Shown: one piece after another, positions 12,265 to 23,964 of the stretch
Numbering within the stretch: the first letter of the stretch is position 1
How the letters are laid out: each line of letters begins with the position of its first letter
Assembly (NCBI RefSeq): GCF_022539505.1
Contig: NC_061509.1
Location: 211,444,254 to 211,508,253 of the forward strand
Source: Lolium rigidum
Taxonomy: Eukaryota; Streptophyta; Magnoliopsida; Poales; Poaceae
Reading direction: 5' to 3'
Length of the DNA stretch: 64,000 nucleotides
Position numbers and translations under genes: made by a program
Notes under the pieces: generated by a model
What the model saw: only the letters and a program-made list of their open reading frames with translations
What the model was told of the DNA's origin: nothing
Database searches by the model: none

Positions 12265-15200
12265 TCAATAGGTGCTTGTTGGAGGGCATTGGAGACTTGG
12301 CTACATCATGAAGAATTAAGGGATCTTCATCATTTATATTATCTCAAGCCAAGTCTTGGTTATCTTGCTTCTATCATATGATCAATGTTCCTCCTTGCGG
12401 TAACATGTGCTCAACTCATTTATATTGAAAGTTACTCGCCCCTTTGCATGTGTTAGTTTTGTTCCTAACATGTGTTTGTATATGTTGTGCTTCCTACTTG
12501 CTTTTATTGAGAAATCAAGTCTATGCATGTTGGGTTGCACACCATGTATTTGTGTTTGTGTTGGAGCCTCTTTGCATCTTGTTGTATCTTATATGGCTCT
12601 TATGAGCGATTAATGGACAATCCCATTTTGGGGGAGTGATATTCCTTTGGGAATTTCATGATCCTAAACAATGTGTGTACATGAGGAATATCACTTAGAA
12701 TTGATATTGTGAGATTATCTAGTCGCTATGTGGTATGTCATCTTCATGAGAAATTCAAATTCTAATGTCCATTAATATCTCTACTTGGATCTTATTTGCC
12801 TCTTGTGAAAATAAATTCCTTATCACATTATGGGGGAGTAATAAGCTTTGTGCATATTACAAACCTAGAAAATGTGAACATTTGAGGTTGTGTCACATAT
12901 AATTGATACCGTAAATTATCTCTCTCCTATGTGGCATGTTTGCTCAAACAAGCTCCAACTTGCTTAAATGGCTTCATTGCAAATATATTTGTGGATCTTA
13001 TTTGTGAAAAGTTTTTCTTGGCATGGTTTTTCACAACGTGTCCCTCAATACATTTTTGGAAAACCATGTGCTTCAAGTCATACTATTAATTGCTTTGCAT
13101 GTTGGTATGAATACTATTAATTGCTTTGCATGTTGGTATGAATACTATTAATTGCCTTGCATGTTGGTATGAATAAATGAAGCTATCAAGAAACTATCTT
13201 TGCATGATGGTTAACTCTTATCTTTTACCATATGCTTTGTTCGTTGTAAATATGATCTTATGTATACTTACAAACTACCACCGGGAAATATTTCCTAATA
13301 CCTCTTGTCCTAGGACAATTGGTAATCAATTATGAGGTAGATATTTATTGATCATATCTACATTGGCTCTTGTATTTATATTGCCTTATTTATTTCCATG
13401 AATTTGTTATGCTTTGACTCCCATGTGTCTTCCTTGCATCTTATGGATCTAATTTGTCTATTCAATCTTTCTTAGCATTTTTAGTAGATATAGGTAGCGT
13501 GATGATCCTAGTTTTGTGCATTTTGTATCCATATTCTAAATCCTAGATAATGCACTAATCTTGGGGGAGCTCTCCTAGATTTGTTATAATGCCTAAACTT
13601 CTCTTGATCTTTATCAAAAAATTGGTTTTGGGAGACATAAATTTTCTTTTTGGTACTTTGTGCCATCATAAAAAGTGTCGAGGGTTTGTTTTATTTGTTG
13701 GAACCTTGCTCTCTTGGGAGTTGGTTATCTCATTCCTTTGTGCTTAGGTTTAATTAGCTTCTTATAATGAGATAAGTCTTTGGAGTCAATCTTGTGTTGA
13801 TTTGATTCTTTGATATAATTTGGACAACCACTGTCTCTTGGTTTATTTGGTGTTTTTGTCCAAATTGTATCTTCCTTTGGTTCTTGAAAGTATTGTGCAT
13901 GCATATTTAATATATGTATATCTTATGGCATGTGTCACTTTCTTTGATCCAATATATAGGGTAAACTCCATCAAATCCTAATTTGGCTAAGATGTGCATG
14001 AAATTCAATTTCATATCTATATGCACATAGAATTGTGGAGTTTGTCCTATATGTTGTAGTGTGTCTAACTACTTCGGACCCAATTAGTTTGGGGACATTT
14101 TGTACTTACCTTTGTGTTAGGTACAATGGATATGCATTGGATGCTTGTCTCACTCTTGGAAAGAAGTGGTGACTCAATGGTAACTTGAGGCAAGCTAGGA
14201 TGGTCAACGAACACATATCTACTACATCCACACCAATGCTATCTTGGTAACAAGTATCTTCTCATGCATACTTTTCTTGTATCCAACCTTATGGTTGCAT
14301 CTTGGCATGAATCTCTTGATTTGCAAATGTTGTGTTTCTTGCAATAGTCTTAATGAAACTTCTTTATTGTGAATGTGAGTAATTTGAGATGAGTGCATTT
14401 GTTAGGAAGTATTTTAAATCATGCTCATGATTCATCCATCCCAACTATGCCTATCTAGCAATTTTATTGCATATCAATTCCTCAAGGCTCTCACATGTGC
14501 AATATAGATGAAAGTGCAAATTTAGTTACTTCTTTTGGTATCCTCGTTTGTGATACTTGTTGCCTTTCTCAAATGCATCCCAACTATCTTCTATCCCTTG
14601 TTGATATTTTTGATGTATTTTATTTGTTTGTGGTTGAAATTCATGAATGTACAATAAGATAAAATTGAGCCTTTGGCCATGCTATTAAGCAAAAATTATT
14701 ATTGGTATATTGCATGACTTCGTCTTGGATATCATACTATTTTTCTTGCGTATCTATTTTGTGTGTGCATGTTTCTTTGTGGATAAATATCTTTGTGATA
14801 TTGCCCACTTAGAGAAACTTATACACATAAGAGATGATACATCTCCTTTTGATATCTTATTTATTTATTGCGTGTTGATTGGTCATGCTAAGCAATATAA
14901 TTCATTGAAGACTATGATGATGCTTTTTGCTCATCCTTGTAATAGTCTTATAATATGCTTTATCATGCCTTTCACGTATCATCTTGGTTGAGCCTTTTAT
15001 TATGGTGCCTCTTACTTGTTGCTCAACTATTTGTTTGTTGCAAGTGTTTAGCTTACTTTTCTATCTATGATCTATTACAAATGCTTGTGTTTTAAATGAG
15101 GGAGTGAGGATTCCATGTTATGCATATTGTATTCAAATGCAACATTTTATTTTATGCATGTACATTGGGGAGCTTCCTCATTTGATTTAGAACACTATCT

Positions 15201-15891
15201 TGTGGTGATCATTAGAGTTTGATTCACTTGGTATCTTTGGTTTTTTGAATGATATTATGGGAGTGATGATTCCATGTTTGTGCACTTTATACTCCAATGC
15301 AAATTGTCTAGTTTTGTGCACAAACCTTGGGGAGCTTCCTCATATTATTTAGAGCAATCTTCTTGATCTTATCATAATATCTATCTTTCTTTTGGTATCC
15401 TCTTTGTGGTTCATTTGGTTGCTTGCTTCATTTGTTGAAGCTTCTAGACTTTGTTATCCTTTTGTAATCTTTGATCCTATCTATAGTGTGATTCCTTCCA
15501 AATATTCGTCATTGGATATGTGCATTTGATTCCACTCAAATTATGAGAAATGCACACGCTATGGAGGAACTCTCACTATATTGGCCTTCTAAATTTTTCA
15601 CCCATTTCGGCAATTGGTGCCAATGGGGGAGAAGTTTGGAGGGTTTAAGGGAATTTGGTTATGTCTTTGCTTTGTGCTTAAGCATGTGCCTTTATTGCAT
15701 TGCATCTTGTTGCTTTGCATAGTTGAATATTTAGAGGAAACTCCACTAGGCTTTGAATGCCAATATATGCAATGAAAGTCAAGATCATTCACACTTGCAT
15801 ATATTATGGGGGAGTTTGCTCTATATATTCAACTTATTTGTTACTTAAATTCCTTATATAAACCCTCTCAAAGAGATTGTCATCAATTACC
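12265..15891. other. Non-coding interior of the Copia-type element
   Basis: 3.6 kb, AT-rich, with short frames only, where autonomous relatives carry pol. Several GGGGGAG purine runs recur (for example near 12630, 12830, 13560 and 15800), each followed by an AT-rich stretch. A 31 bp unit, containing TTGCATGTTGGTATGAA, is repeated three times in tandem at 13081-13173 with one substitution. No decayed reverse transcriptase or integrase motif was recognised, so the region looks replaced rather than merely mutated. Confidence 0.6.
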
Positions 15892-15905
15892 AAAATGGGG
15901 GAGAT
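15892..15905 (+). promoter_or_regulatory. Polypurine tract of the Copia-type element
   Basis: AAAATGGGGGAGAT lies directly upstream of the 3' LTR start (TGAAAG at 15906). This is the position of the RNase H-resistant primer for plus-strand synthesis. Confidence 0.75.
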
Positions 15906-18381
15906 TGAAAGTGCATGGAGCCCCCATGTGTGGTTTTGGTAATTAATGACAATCCCTATGGACTAATGTTTGCATTGAGTTATATTTGTAGGAGTTGTCC
16001 ATAGGCAATTCTTGAACCATATGTTGGCTTCAAGATTGCAATAAGAAGAAATTGATGAAGGATATCAAGTGTCAAGTATGTCTTGAAGATGAAGATGTAG
16101 TGAGCCCTCAAGTTACTTCAAGACATCAACATGATGAAGAATGAAGAAATGGTGTGCAAGTTCAAGATGAGCCATCTCGAAGAGATCCTTTGCTTGAGTC
16201 TTGCCATCCATATGATGATCATGGATATGTGAAGATGCGCCGAAGAAGAAGCTCTCCCATGGTGGATTATGGGGGAGCAATCCACATGGTGGTCATGGTT
16301 ATGCGAAGATGCGCCGAAGAAGAAGCTCTCCCATGGTGGTTTATGGGGGAGCAATCTACAAGACTTCGTCAAGCAAGCACAAGCAAGAAATGCGTTCCAT
16401 CTTGTTGAGGTCAAGATCGTCGTCATCAAGCTCAAGTGGAATGCGCAAGTATAAGGTTTGCTCTTGATAGGGTTTCTTTCTCACCGGTCTCATAGTGTAG
16501 TTGGAGACCGGTTTATAGTTTAGTTGCCGCACTATCAAGAGGGCTCTCGAGTGAGTAACTCGATCGTATCGTTCGGAGAGAGCTCAAACCTTTGCATCCT
16601 TGCATCATCTTTCTTGGTTGTCATTTGGACCTTATCCATGTGATGTTTTAGAGCTTGTGCTTATTCTCATGACAAGCTCTAGTTCATCGAAAACGGATTT
16701 CGCATAGATCACTTGTTGCGTTTTCGAGTTTGGTTCATCATCTTTCTTGTTTGTCATTTGGATCTTATCCATGTGATGATTTAGAGCTTGTGCTTATTCT
16801 CATGACAAGCTCTAGTTCATCAAGAATGATTTTTGCACGGGCAACTTGTTGCATTTTCGAGATTGGAGGTTTTACCGGTATGTCTTTTTAGATAGGTCAA
16901 ACCTTTCATCATTTGTTTCTATCCTCCCTTGTTGGACTATGATGGTTTCCTGCATGATCTTGTAGAGCTTGTTCCTAGCTTCAAAACAAGCCCAAGATCA
17001 TCAAAATCGGAGTCCGGATGCTAAAGTTATGCCCGTTTTAGTTTTGGTGTTTCTGCAGTTTACTTGGGCCGGATATTTCGGAAATATCCGGGCCGGATTA
17101 TCCGGGCCGGATATTTCGGAAATATCCGGCCCCTCGAAATCGACTAAGGACCCGGGGAATTGCTGCTCAGTATAGGGGCCGGATTTTTGGCCGGATTTTG
17201 ACCAGGTTTTGTCCCCGAGGCCGGATAATCCGCCCCGGATAATCCGGCCCTTACTTAGGCCGGATTATCCGGCCTAGTTTTGCCCAACGGCTCGATTTTC
17301 TTGGGGGGTATAAATACCCCCTTCTTCCTCCTTGGGCTGGGGCTTCTCTCACTCTCTCTCTCCTCCATTGTTGAACTAGAGAAGCTTGCACTATCTCTCA
17401 ATCCCTCCATGATTCTTGCCCCCATTTGAGGGAAAAGAGAGAGGAGATCTAGATCTACACTTCTACCAATCAAATCCATCTCTTTGTGAGTGGAACTCTC
17501 TAGATCTAGATCTTGGTGTTCTTTGTGAATTCCTTTGTTCTTCCTCTCTTATTCCCCCAATAGCTTTTGTAGCTTTGTTGGAATTTGAGAGAGAAGGACT
17601 TGAGCATCTTTGTGGTGTTCTTGCCATTGCATTTGGTGCATCGGTTTGACTTCTCCACGGTGATTCGTGGTGGTGAAAACAAGAAGGTTGTTACTCTTGG
17701 GTTCTTGGAACCCTAGACGGATTCTACGCCTTTGTGGCGATTTGTTGGGAGCCTCCAATTAAGTTGTGGATGTGTGCCCCAATCTTTGTGTAAGGCCCGG
17801 TTTCCGCCTCGAAGGAAATCCCTTAGTGGAACCGTGACCTAGGCCTTTGTGGCGAGGGTCACCGGAGATTTAGGTGAGGCGCCTTCATGGCGTTCGGTGT
17901 GTGGTGTGAGTACCGCATCTTGGGGTGAGGCCTTTGTGGCGTTGGTGTGCATCGAGCAACCACACCTCAAGGTGAGCCTCTTGTGGCGTTCGGGAGCACT
18001 AAGCAACCGCACCTCTCCACCGGAGATTAGCACTCGCAAGAGTGTGAACTCCGGGATAAATCATCGTCTCCGCGTGCCTCGGTTATCTCTATACCCGAGC
18101 TCTTTACTTATGCACTTTACCTTGTGATAGCCATCGTGCTTGAAGTTATATATATCTTGCTATCACATACTTGCTTGTATTGCTTAGCATAAGTTGTTGG
18201 TACACATAGGTGAACCATTGCTTAGAATAAGTTGTTGGTGCACATAGGTGAACCATAGTTTATAGGCTTTGGGCTTGACAAAGTAAACGCTAGTTTTATT
18301 CCGCATTTGTTAAGCCCATCTCGTAAAAGTTTTAAATCGCCTATTCACCCCCCCCCTCTAGGCGACATCCGTATCCTTTCA
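15906..18381 (+). repeat. 3' LTR of the Copia-type element
   Basis: 2476 bp, same ends as the 5' LTR and followed by the matching GTCTT duplication. It is longer mainly because a palindromic GGCCGGATTATCCGG unit is duplicated near 17069-17130. It carries its own TATA box at 17309-17316. Confidence 0.93.
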
Positions 18382-20013
18382 GTCTTCAAGAAGAGCACGA
18401 CACCGGAGTGCCGCCACCGCCCGATCCGAGGATCTTGGGTTTTCACCCGGACGAAGTAGAGGGACGGAGGTTGGCCTCACGGCGCCTTCAACAAGGGAAC
18501 GCCGTCCGCGGATGCCGCCGTCGTGGCCCGAGGGGCAAAGGTTTCCCCTTGGCAACCTCTCCACCATCTACACCCCACACCACTCGACTCGCCGAGTACC
18601 ACGTCGCCCCCACGACCATGGCAACGACCAGCACCAGAGCTACTGGCTCGCCCGCCAACCAAATAGCTCCCCCCTTCCAGGGCCGCCGCCCCGGCATCCC
18701 AACCCTGCCCGCTGCAGCACCGAGGGAAGCAAGAAACATCGCCGCGAGGTTCGACCAAGAAACCCCAAAGAAAGGCTAGAGAGCCAGCCGCCGGCCACCA
18801 TGGCCGCCGGGAACCAGATCTGGGGGAGAACTGGGCCTGGCAGGGCCCGGGGCCCCTGCCCCAACCCGCACGCAGGGCGGCCAGGGAGGCCACCCAGCCA
18901 CGCCTTGCCCTGCTCCATCCCTGAAGGCCTCGCCACCGCCGGCCCGCCCGGCCGTGGCCGCCGAAGTTCGCGCCGCCGTGCTCGACGCCCTGATCCCGCC
19001 GCCGACCGAGCTCGTGCCGCCCAGCACCGCAGACACCTCCGCTGGAGCCGCCGCCGCCCTGAGTGCGCCCAGCACACAGAGCCACCACGCCGCCACGCCC
19101 CCTGCCAGCGTCGCGCCCCTTCGCGACGAGACCGCCCGCGCCGGCGACACCGCGAGGAGGAGAGAGGTGCCCCGCCGGCGCCCCCGAGCTTCGCCCGGCG
19201 GCGCCCTCCTGGCGGCGGCGAAGCGAGGGAAGGGGAGAAGAGCTCGGCGGCCGCGGCGATTTAGGGTTTCGCCCTGGGCCTCGCGGGAGCCCAGGGACGA
19301 AACGTTTTCAATTTTAGGTTTAGTTGAAAGTTAAATTGGCACCTTCATCTGGAAAGTTCAGCTAGGAATGTCACCTTTTGTAATTTTAACTGTTGAGAGA
19401 AGCAATTTAACCAGATGTGCTGATCTGGTATCGATGTAGCTAAAATGGTAAATGCTGTATCTTCAAAATGTAGAATGGTCATGGTTTTGAAAGCTTCAAA
19501 CAAATATATCTTAACATCTGTATCCTACTGTACACTATGTAATCACAATCACAAGGTTAAACTATGTTGGGAAAGTATAGTTATAAACAATATCGAGCAA
19601 ATCGTTTACCGGTTACTTCTCGATCGGCTGGTGATTAGTGATTAATAGGAAAATCGCCTGATAAACCAGTTAATCAGCTTGCCCTTCACTCACCAAGTAG
19701 TGATTAATCGCTGAATCAACCGATATTTTGAACACTTATAAATGTTGTCCTCAACCTAAACAGATACCATGACATGTGTTAGTTTCAGTTGCCGGGGGGC
19801 ATAGGTCATATCTCCCTGGCAAAAGACCAAACATTAAGCAACTGCAAGGTCATCATATTTAGAGTTTGAACTTGACTAGGGCATAGTTGAATGGTCAGAT
19901 ATTTGGTTATGTTCAGTTGAGAAGATATGACGAGCAAAGACAGAGTAGTTATTGAATGCTGGGGTCTGTGATTCTAGCAAGCCAAATTTTAGGAAGGCTT
20001 GACTTTCCAAATT

Positions 20014-20093
20014 TAACCATCGGAGCTCGGTAGGGATATTCTTATTCATTATTAAAGTCGAATAAGAATATCCCTACCGAGCTCCGATGGTTA
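20014..20093. repeat. Perfect 34 bp inverted repeat with 12-base loop
   Basis: Positions 20014-20047 and 20060-20093 are exact reverse complements over 34 bases (left arm starts TAACCATCGGAGCTCGG), separated by ATTATTAAAGTC. It lies in the ARP6 intron about 230 bp before the next exon. RNA from either strand would form a perfect hairpin of small-RNA-precursor or foldback-transposon type. No clear target duplication was seen. An inverted-read assembly artefact cannot be excluded. Confidence 0.9.
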
Positions 20094-22493
20094 TATATAG
20101 ACTTACTAGTTGGTTAATTGGCTGAATACGCATGTGGATGTCCGGTCATCTGTCCTAGCATGGGCTCTGTCTTTTTGAATCCTTTCTTGTGTGAGGAAAT
20201 GTGCATACCATCATGTCATTGTGTTTTCAACCACCTTTTAACCGTCTCGTTGATCAGTTGCTCAAACACTACCTCGGTCTATTAGTTGCTCCGATCTCTG
20301 AACAGCATGGTCTGCAATTATTTCAGGTTATCTCTTAAAGAGAACCCTTTTAGATGTTCATACATTCTCCCTGATGGAATAATGTACAAGAAAGGGTTTG
20401 TTAAAGACTTGGATGAAGCACGTCGATACTGTTCTCTGCCTGTTGAAGGAGAATCAGATAGAATACATGGTGATACTGACATAAACAAGTTCGATGATCG
20501 GAAAAAAGGCTGAATTAAGTCAAAATGTAACATCCTGTGTTTTTTATGCATGTCAAATGTTACTTGGTGCCATCTAATGAAATTTTTATTCGGCAGGAAT
20601 TTGTTTTGACCAATGAGAGGTTCCTTGTCCCGGAGATGCTTTTTCATCCAATTGATCTGGGTTAGTGTCGCTTCTAACAGTTTCATATATTTTCTTCATC
20701 TGTACTCCACTCCTGATAATCTGATATATGCGACAACATACCCTTGTGCTAACTAACCTTCCTGGCTCCAGAAATGATGATAACCTAATTTTACATTCTC
20801 GTCCTTCATGAAAATGATTTCTCAACCAGACATATCAGATATTACCTTTCTGATGCTAGATAACTATCTATGGTTCAAAAAAGTAAAAACACAGAGTCTA
20901 CGGCCACAGCCTAACAGGAACTACAGCCACATTGGTTTCTCAAAATTTCTGGACAGCAAAATACTATGTGTGGAGATTAAATCAGTCAGTCTTTTTTAAC
21001 CTTTTATTTTCTTATTTTCTGTTTATTTCGGGAAATCATTACCACCAGGATAGTTGTACATCCTTCTGTTTCCACCTTCTCCACTCAATAAAGCCTTAGT
21101 GCCTTTTGGATCAGGTGTCTAGATTTGTTCTATTACCACAAAGAAAAGGCAGCACCTGTAGCAAATTTAAGCTCAATGATTTTAGGATAACTCTGGCACT
21201 AAGCTGCAGAAAATCCATTGACCTATTGCTTCATATCTTCATTAATTCCTCTTCTGCCTGGTGAATAACTTTCTTACCACTTTTTCTTTCTTCAAGTGGT
21301 ACATGTCTTCCTTACCCCATTCTCTTTTGCAAGGGTAAGAAACTGGAGTTACTAATGTTTTGTTTGTAGGTATGGATCAAGCTGGCCTTGCTGAGTGTAT
21401 AGTTCGTGCTGTGCAAGCCTGCCATCCATATATTCAACCAGTGCTTTTTGAAAGGTATCAGTAATGCTGGCATCTGAGCCTATGTTAATATTTGATTGTA
21501 TGACTCTTGTTCACATGTGTTGGATTGTTTCCAGCATTATCTTGACAGGCACGTTGTTCCCTCGCTTTGCTGAAAGACTGTAAGTTGTTTCGTTAGCATA
21601 TGATTATCTCCCATTGCACCGAGTTCACCTAGATCATGTTATTTGTGTCAACAGGCAAAGAGAACTTCGACCTATTGTGCCTGAGGAGTATCAGGTGAAG
21701 ATAATTCCTCAAGAGAAGTATGTAGCTCTCTTTGCCTCTGTCTCTCTCCCAATCTCTCTTGCTCGCTCTCGCTCGTGCATGGACGCTATACTAATGTTTT
21801 GCTACTTTGTCTAGCCCAATTCTTGGTGCCTGGAGAGGAGGATCTATCTTGGCGTCCAGCCCTGATTTTGAATCGATGTGTGTCACGAAATCAGAGTACG
21901 AGGAAATGGGATCAGAATGCTGTCGTCGAAGATTTTGTCACTGAAGAGTTACTTCAACGGCTAATGAGAGGACGGAGAGGTCAATGTAGTTTGTAAATAG
22001 CATGATGCAGCCTGTTTTAGATGATATGTGTTTAACAACTACCATGCAAACTAGAAGGGGAACACTGTAAAATCTCCTCTACATTTTTTAGCCGCCGCTT
22101 GGAAACCTAGCCGCCTTCACTTCAGCCTCCTCCATAGATCACGGTTCCCTCTCCTTCGGTCAGCTTCGCCGTCGTTGGGTCGAGTGGGAAACCCGATCTA
22201 TGCATGTAGTTTCCAATAAAAGCAGTGTTTTCAGTAGATTATGTTAGGATTTTGGTGGCCTTCTTCTTCTTAGTTTCCCCGCAATGGAGATGGTATCGTA
22301 TGCAATAAGTGATCTTTGACCTATCGTTCGACGATGAGATCTCCTTCCCGACATCAATGGTGGTGTTGAAAGATTACAATTCTCTAGGTATGGGTTTTCA
22401 GGTCTTGCTTCGCTAGATCGATTTTGGATATTTTCTCATGGTTGGCGCGAGGAGGATTATCCTCGCAGTTTTTGTCCCGGCTGCTACGTTCTC

Positions 22494-23462
22494 TGATGAG
22501 GACATGATTACCTCCGATTTGAAGGCATATCTTGGTGAAAAAAATGAGACTACGTCGAGGACGACTTCAATTTAAGTAGGGGAGGATGATGAGGACATCT
22601 TTATGATAGATACAACCAATACTCCTACAACCACATCTCAGGTACATTCGTTACTAGGAATCCTTCCTAATATATATGAGAATATGATGCTGCCTAAATC
22701 AAATGTATTTATATTATTTAGGAATGCATCTAGCATGGACGCCAAGCATTGGATTAGGAACGTGCATGGAGATGACAGCAGACACTGCAAGGATTCGAGG
22801 ATGGCGTTGCAAGCGAGGATTTCAGAACATTGAAGCCACCATAGTGAAGCAATGATGCTTGGATGAATTATACAAGTTACTCCATCATAAAATTCGTCCA
22901 AAGAGTTAGTTTTGGTGCTGCGTCACCTTATTTAATGGGCCAGGCCCATGTATTTTCGGATTAGGTATTTTAGGGGATTTTAAGAGGCCATATAAGTGGA
23001 GGAAGGCCCATTTAGGGGTGTTTTTGGCCAACCCTAGCTGGTTGGACGAAAATCCCTTGACTTCCCCCATATATATCCCTCTATAGCCGTCATTAGAACT
23101 TGGATTTTGATTAGATTAAAAGTTAGGCAATTGCTGCAACTTCGTGTACTTCTTTTGAGGCCAACGCCCAGAACAAGACCGACTATTCGGAATCCCACCA
23201 TTATCAATCAAGCTTTCATCTCTATTCGCAATATTCTGATTGCATCTTTAGTTCTTACTTGTTCTCGATTTCGGGTAGGAATTAAGACCCTTGTTGGTCG
23301 AGCTGATCGTGCTCCCGCAAGATCGGTAACTCCCGGAGATTGTCCTAGCGATTGCATTGGCGCACGAGCTTTGCACGTGTAGTCGGATCGTCAAGCACGA
23401 ACTCCACCAACAAATCGATTTATCCCCATCTCATCGAAAGATCGGACACCTTTGCCCTATCA
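22494..23462 (+). repeat. 5' LTR of the Gypsy-type element
   Basis: 969 bp, TGATGAGG to CCCTATCA, followed by AGTGGTATCAGATTTCAGG, a Met-tRNA-type primer binding site starting at 23465. A stop inside the copied reading frame (ATTTAAG, versus ATTCAAG in the 3' copy) shows independent mutation. Confidence 0.9.
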
Positions 23463-23964
23463 AGTGGTATCAGATTTCAGGTTGCTCGGTGAGATTTACA
23501 GTTTTTCCTAGTGTAGATTTGTTTTACCTATAACCCAGAAAAAGCCCCACAAAAATATATTAGGTTTAGATCATCCGTCCCATAGCCCCTGCCAAGCCAT
23601 TGCATGATCTTTTCAGTTTTTGCTTTTTGAGTCTTTGTCTGCAATCGTTGTGTCGTGTGCTGGTCTTAGCATCTAGAGTCGTTAGAGTTTCGAGTTCTGG
23701 TCATAGTAGTCGCGTCGCCGCCGCACCATCTCCGCTTGCAGTCCTTGCCATATCACCGCCACCATACACTTCCGCCACATCTGCCATCAACTCTTTGTTG
23801 TTCCCCTTTGATTCCCATCATCGTAGGGTCTTTCCTGATCTTTGTTTCTGAGTTTTTCCGGGTTTTAGATCCGTTTTCTTGGTCAATTTCGCGTTTTCCG
23901 TCGGAATTCTGATAGCAGTCTAGCTGCAAAAAAGGAAAAAATAAAAAATTGAAAAAAAAAATTT

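Larger units (their letters stand above)
7373..18381 (+). mobile_element. 11.0 kb non-autonomous Copia-type LTR retrotransposon
   Basis: The element is complete: two 2.4-2.5 kb LTRs starting TGAAAGTG and ending CCTTTCA, flanked by a 5 bp duplication GTCTT (7368-7372 and 18382-18386). It has a primer binding site directly after the 5' LTR and a purine tract before the 3' LTR. The interior (9815-15905) encodes only a gag-like protein with two CCHC knuckles; I find no protease, integrase, reverse transcriptase or RNase H. That is the layout of a large retrotransposon derivative (LARD), mobilised in trans by a full-length relative. The gag type (UBN2-like region, long coiled coil, zinc knuckles) and long LTRs suggest the Sirevirus branch of Copia; that is inference. 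It is nested in the LINE-like element in the ARP6 intron, same strand as ARP6. Confidence 0.9.
6922..19310 (-). mobile_element. Non-autonomous LINE-like retroposon, split by the Copia element
   Basis: A 16 bp target-site duplication, aattttaggtttagtt, lies at 6906-6921 and again at 19311-19326. Removing the Copia insertion (7373-18381 plus one TSD copy) leaves about 1.37 kb. On the minus strand it starts GC-rich near 19310, has no recognisable reverse transcriptase, and ends CCTTTTATCTAAAAAA next to the duplication. A variable-length TSD with a short A tail is the signature of target-primed retroposition, so the element is LINE-derived and inserted antisense to ARP6. Open frames in its GC-rich half occur on both strands and look like composition effects. 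It inserted into the ARP6 intron before the Copia element landed in it. Confidence 0.65.
6247..21944 (+). pseudogene. ARP6: Actin-related protein 6 (ARP6), disrupted gene copy
   Basis: ARP6 is the nuclear actin-fold subunit of the SWR1 complex, which deposits H2A.Z; in plants it affects flowering and temperature responses. Exons seen: 6247-6820, 20327-20526, about 20598-20661, 21370-21454, 21535-21579, 21655-21717 and 21815-21944. Hallmarks are LAADQLQAQDIDVTGMTLRR, VEPQFNRPGLQHATDELVFE, NYAVRRMDLGGKALTNYLKE, NPFRCSYILPDGIMYKKGF, LGAWRGGSILASSPDFESM, and an RRRFCH end with stop TGA. Splice sites and phases fit throughout. Defects: the N-terminal exon (the first part of the actin fold) is not visible; a 7 bp insertion near 6538 shifts frame; one extra base in the A/G run near 20506 shifts frame; and two residues (Gly-Ser) are missing from the LTGGSTLFPRF loop. 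The first large intron is 13.5 kb because of nested insertions. Probably a pseudogene unless the two frameshifts are assembly errors. Confidence 0.88.

Noticed and set aside
13081..13173. Three 31 bp tandem units considered as a CRISPR-like array
   Set aside because: Units are directly adjacent with no unique spacers, inside a plant retrotransposon.
18408..19334. Open frames up to 250 codons in the LINE-like element
   Set aside because: They occur on both strands over the same GC-rich sequence with no recognisable reverse transcriptase or gag; treated as composition effects.
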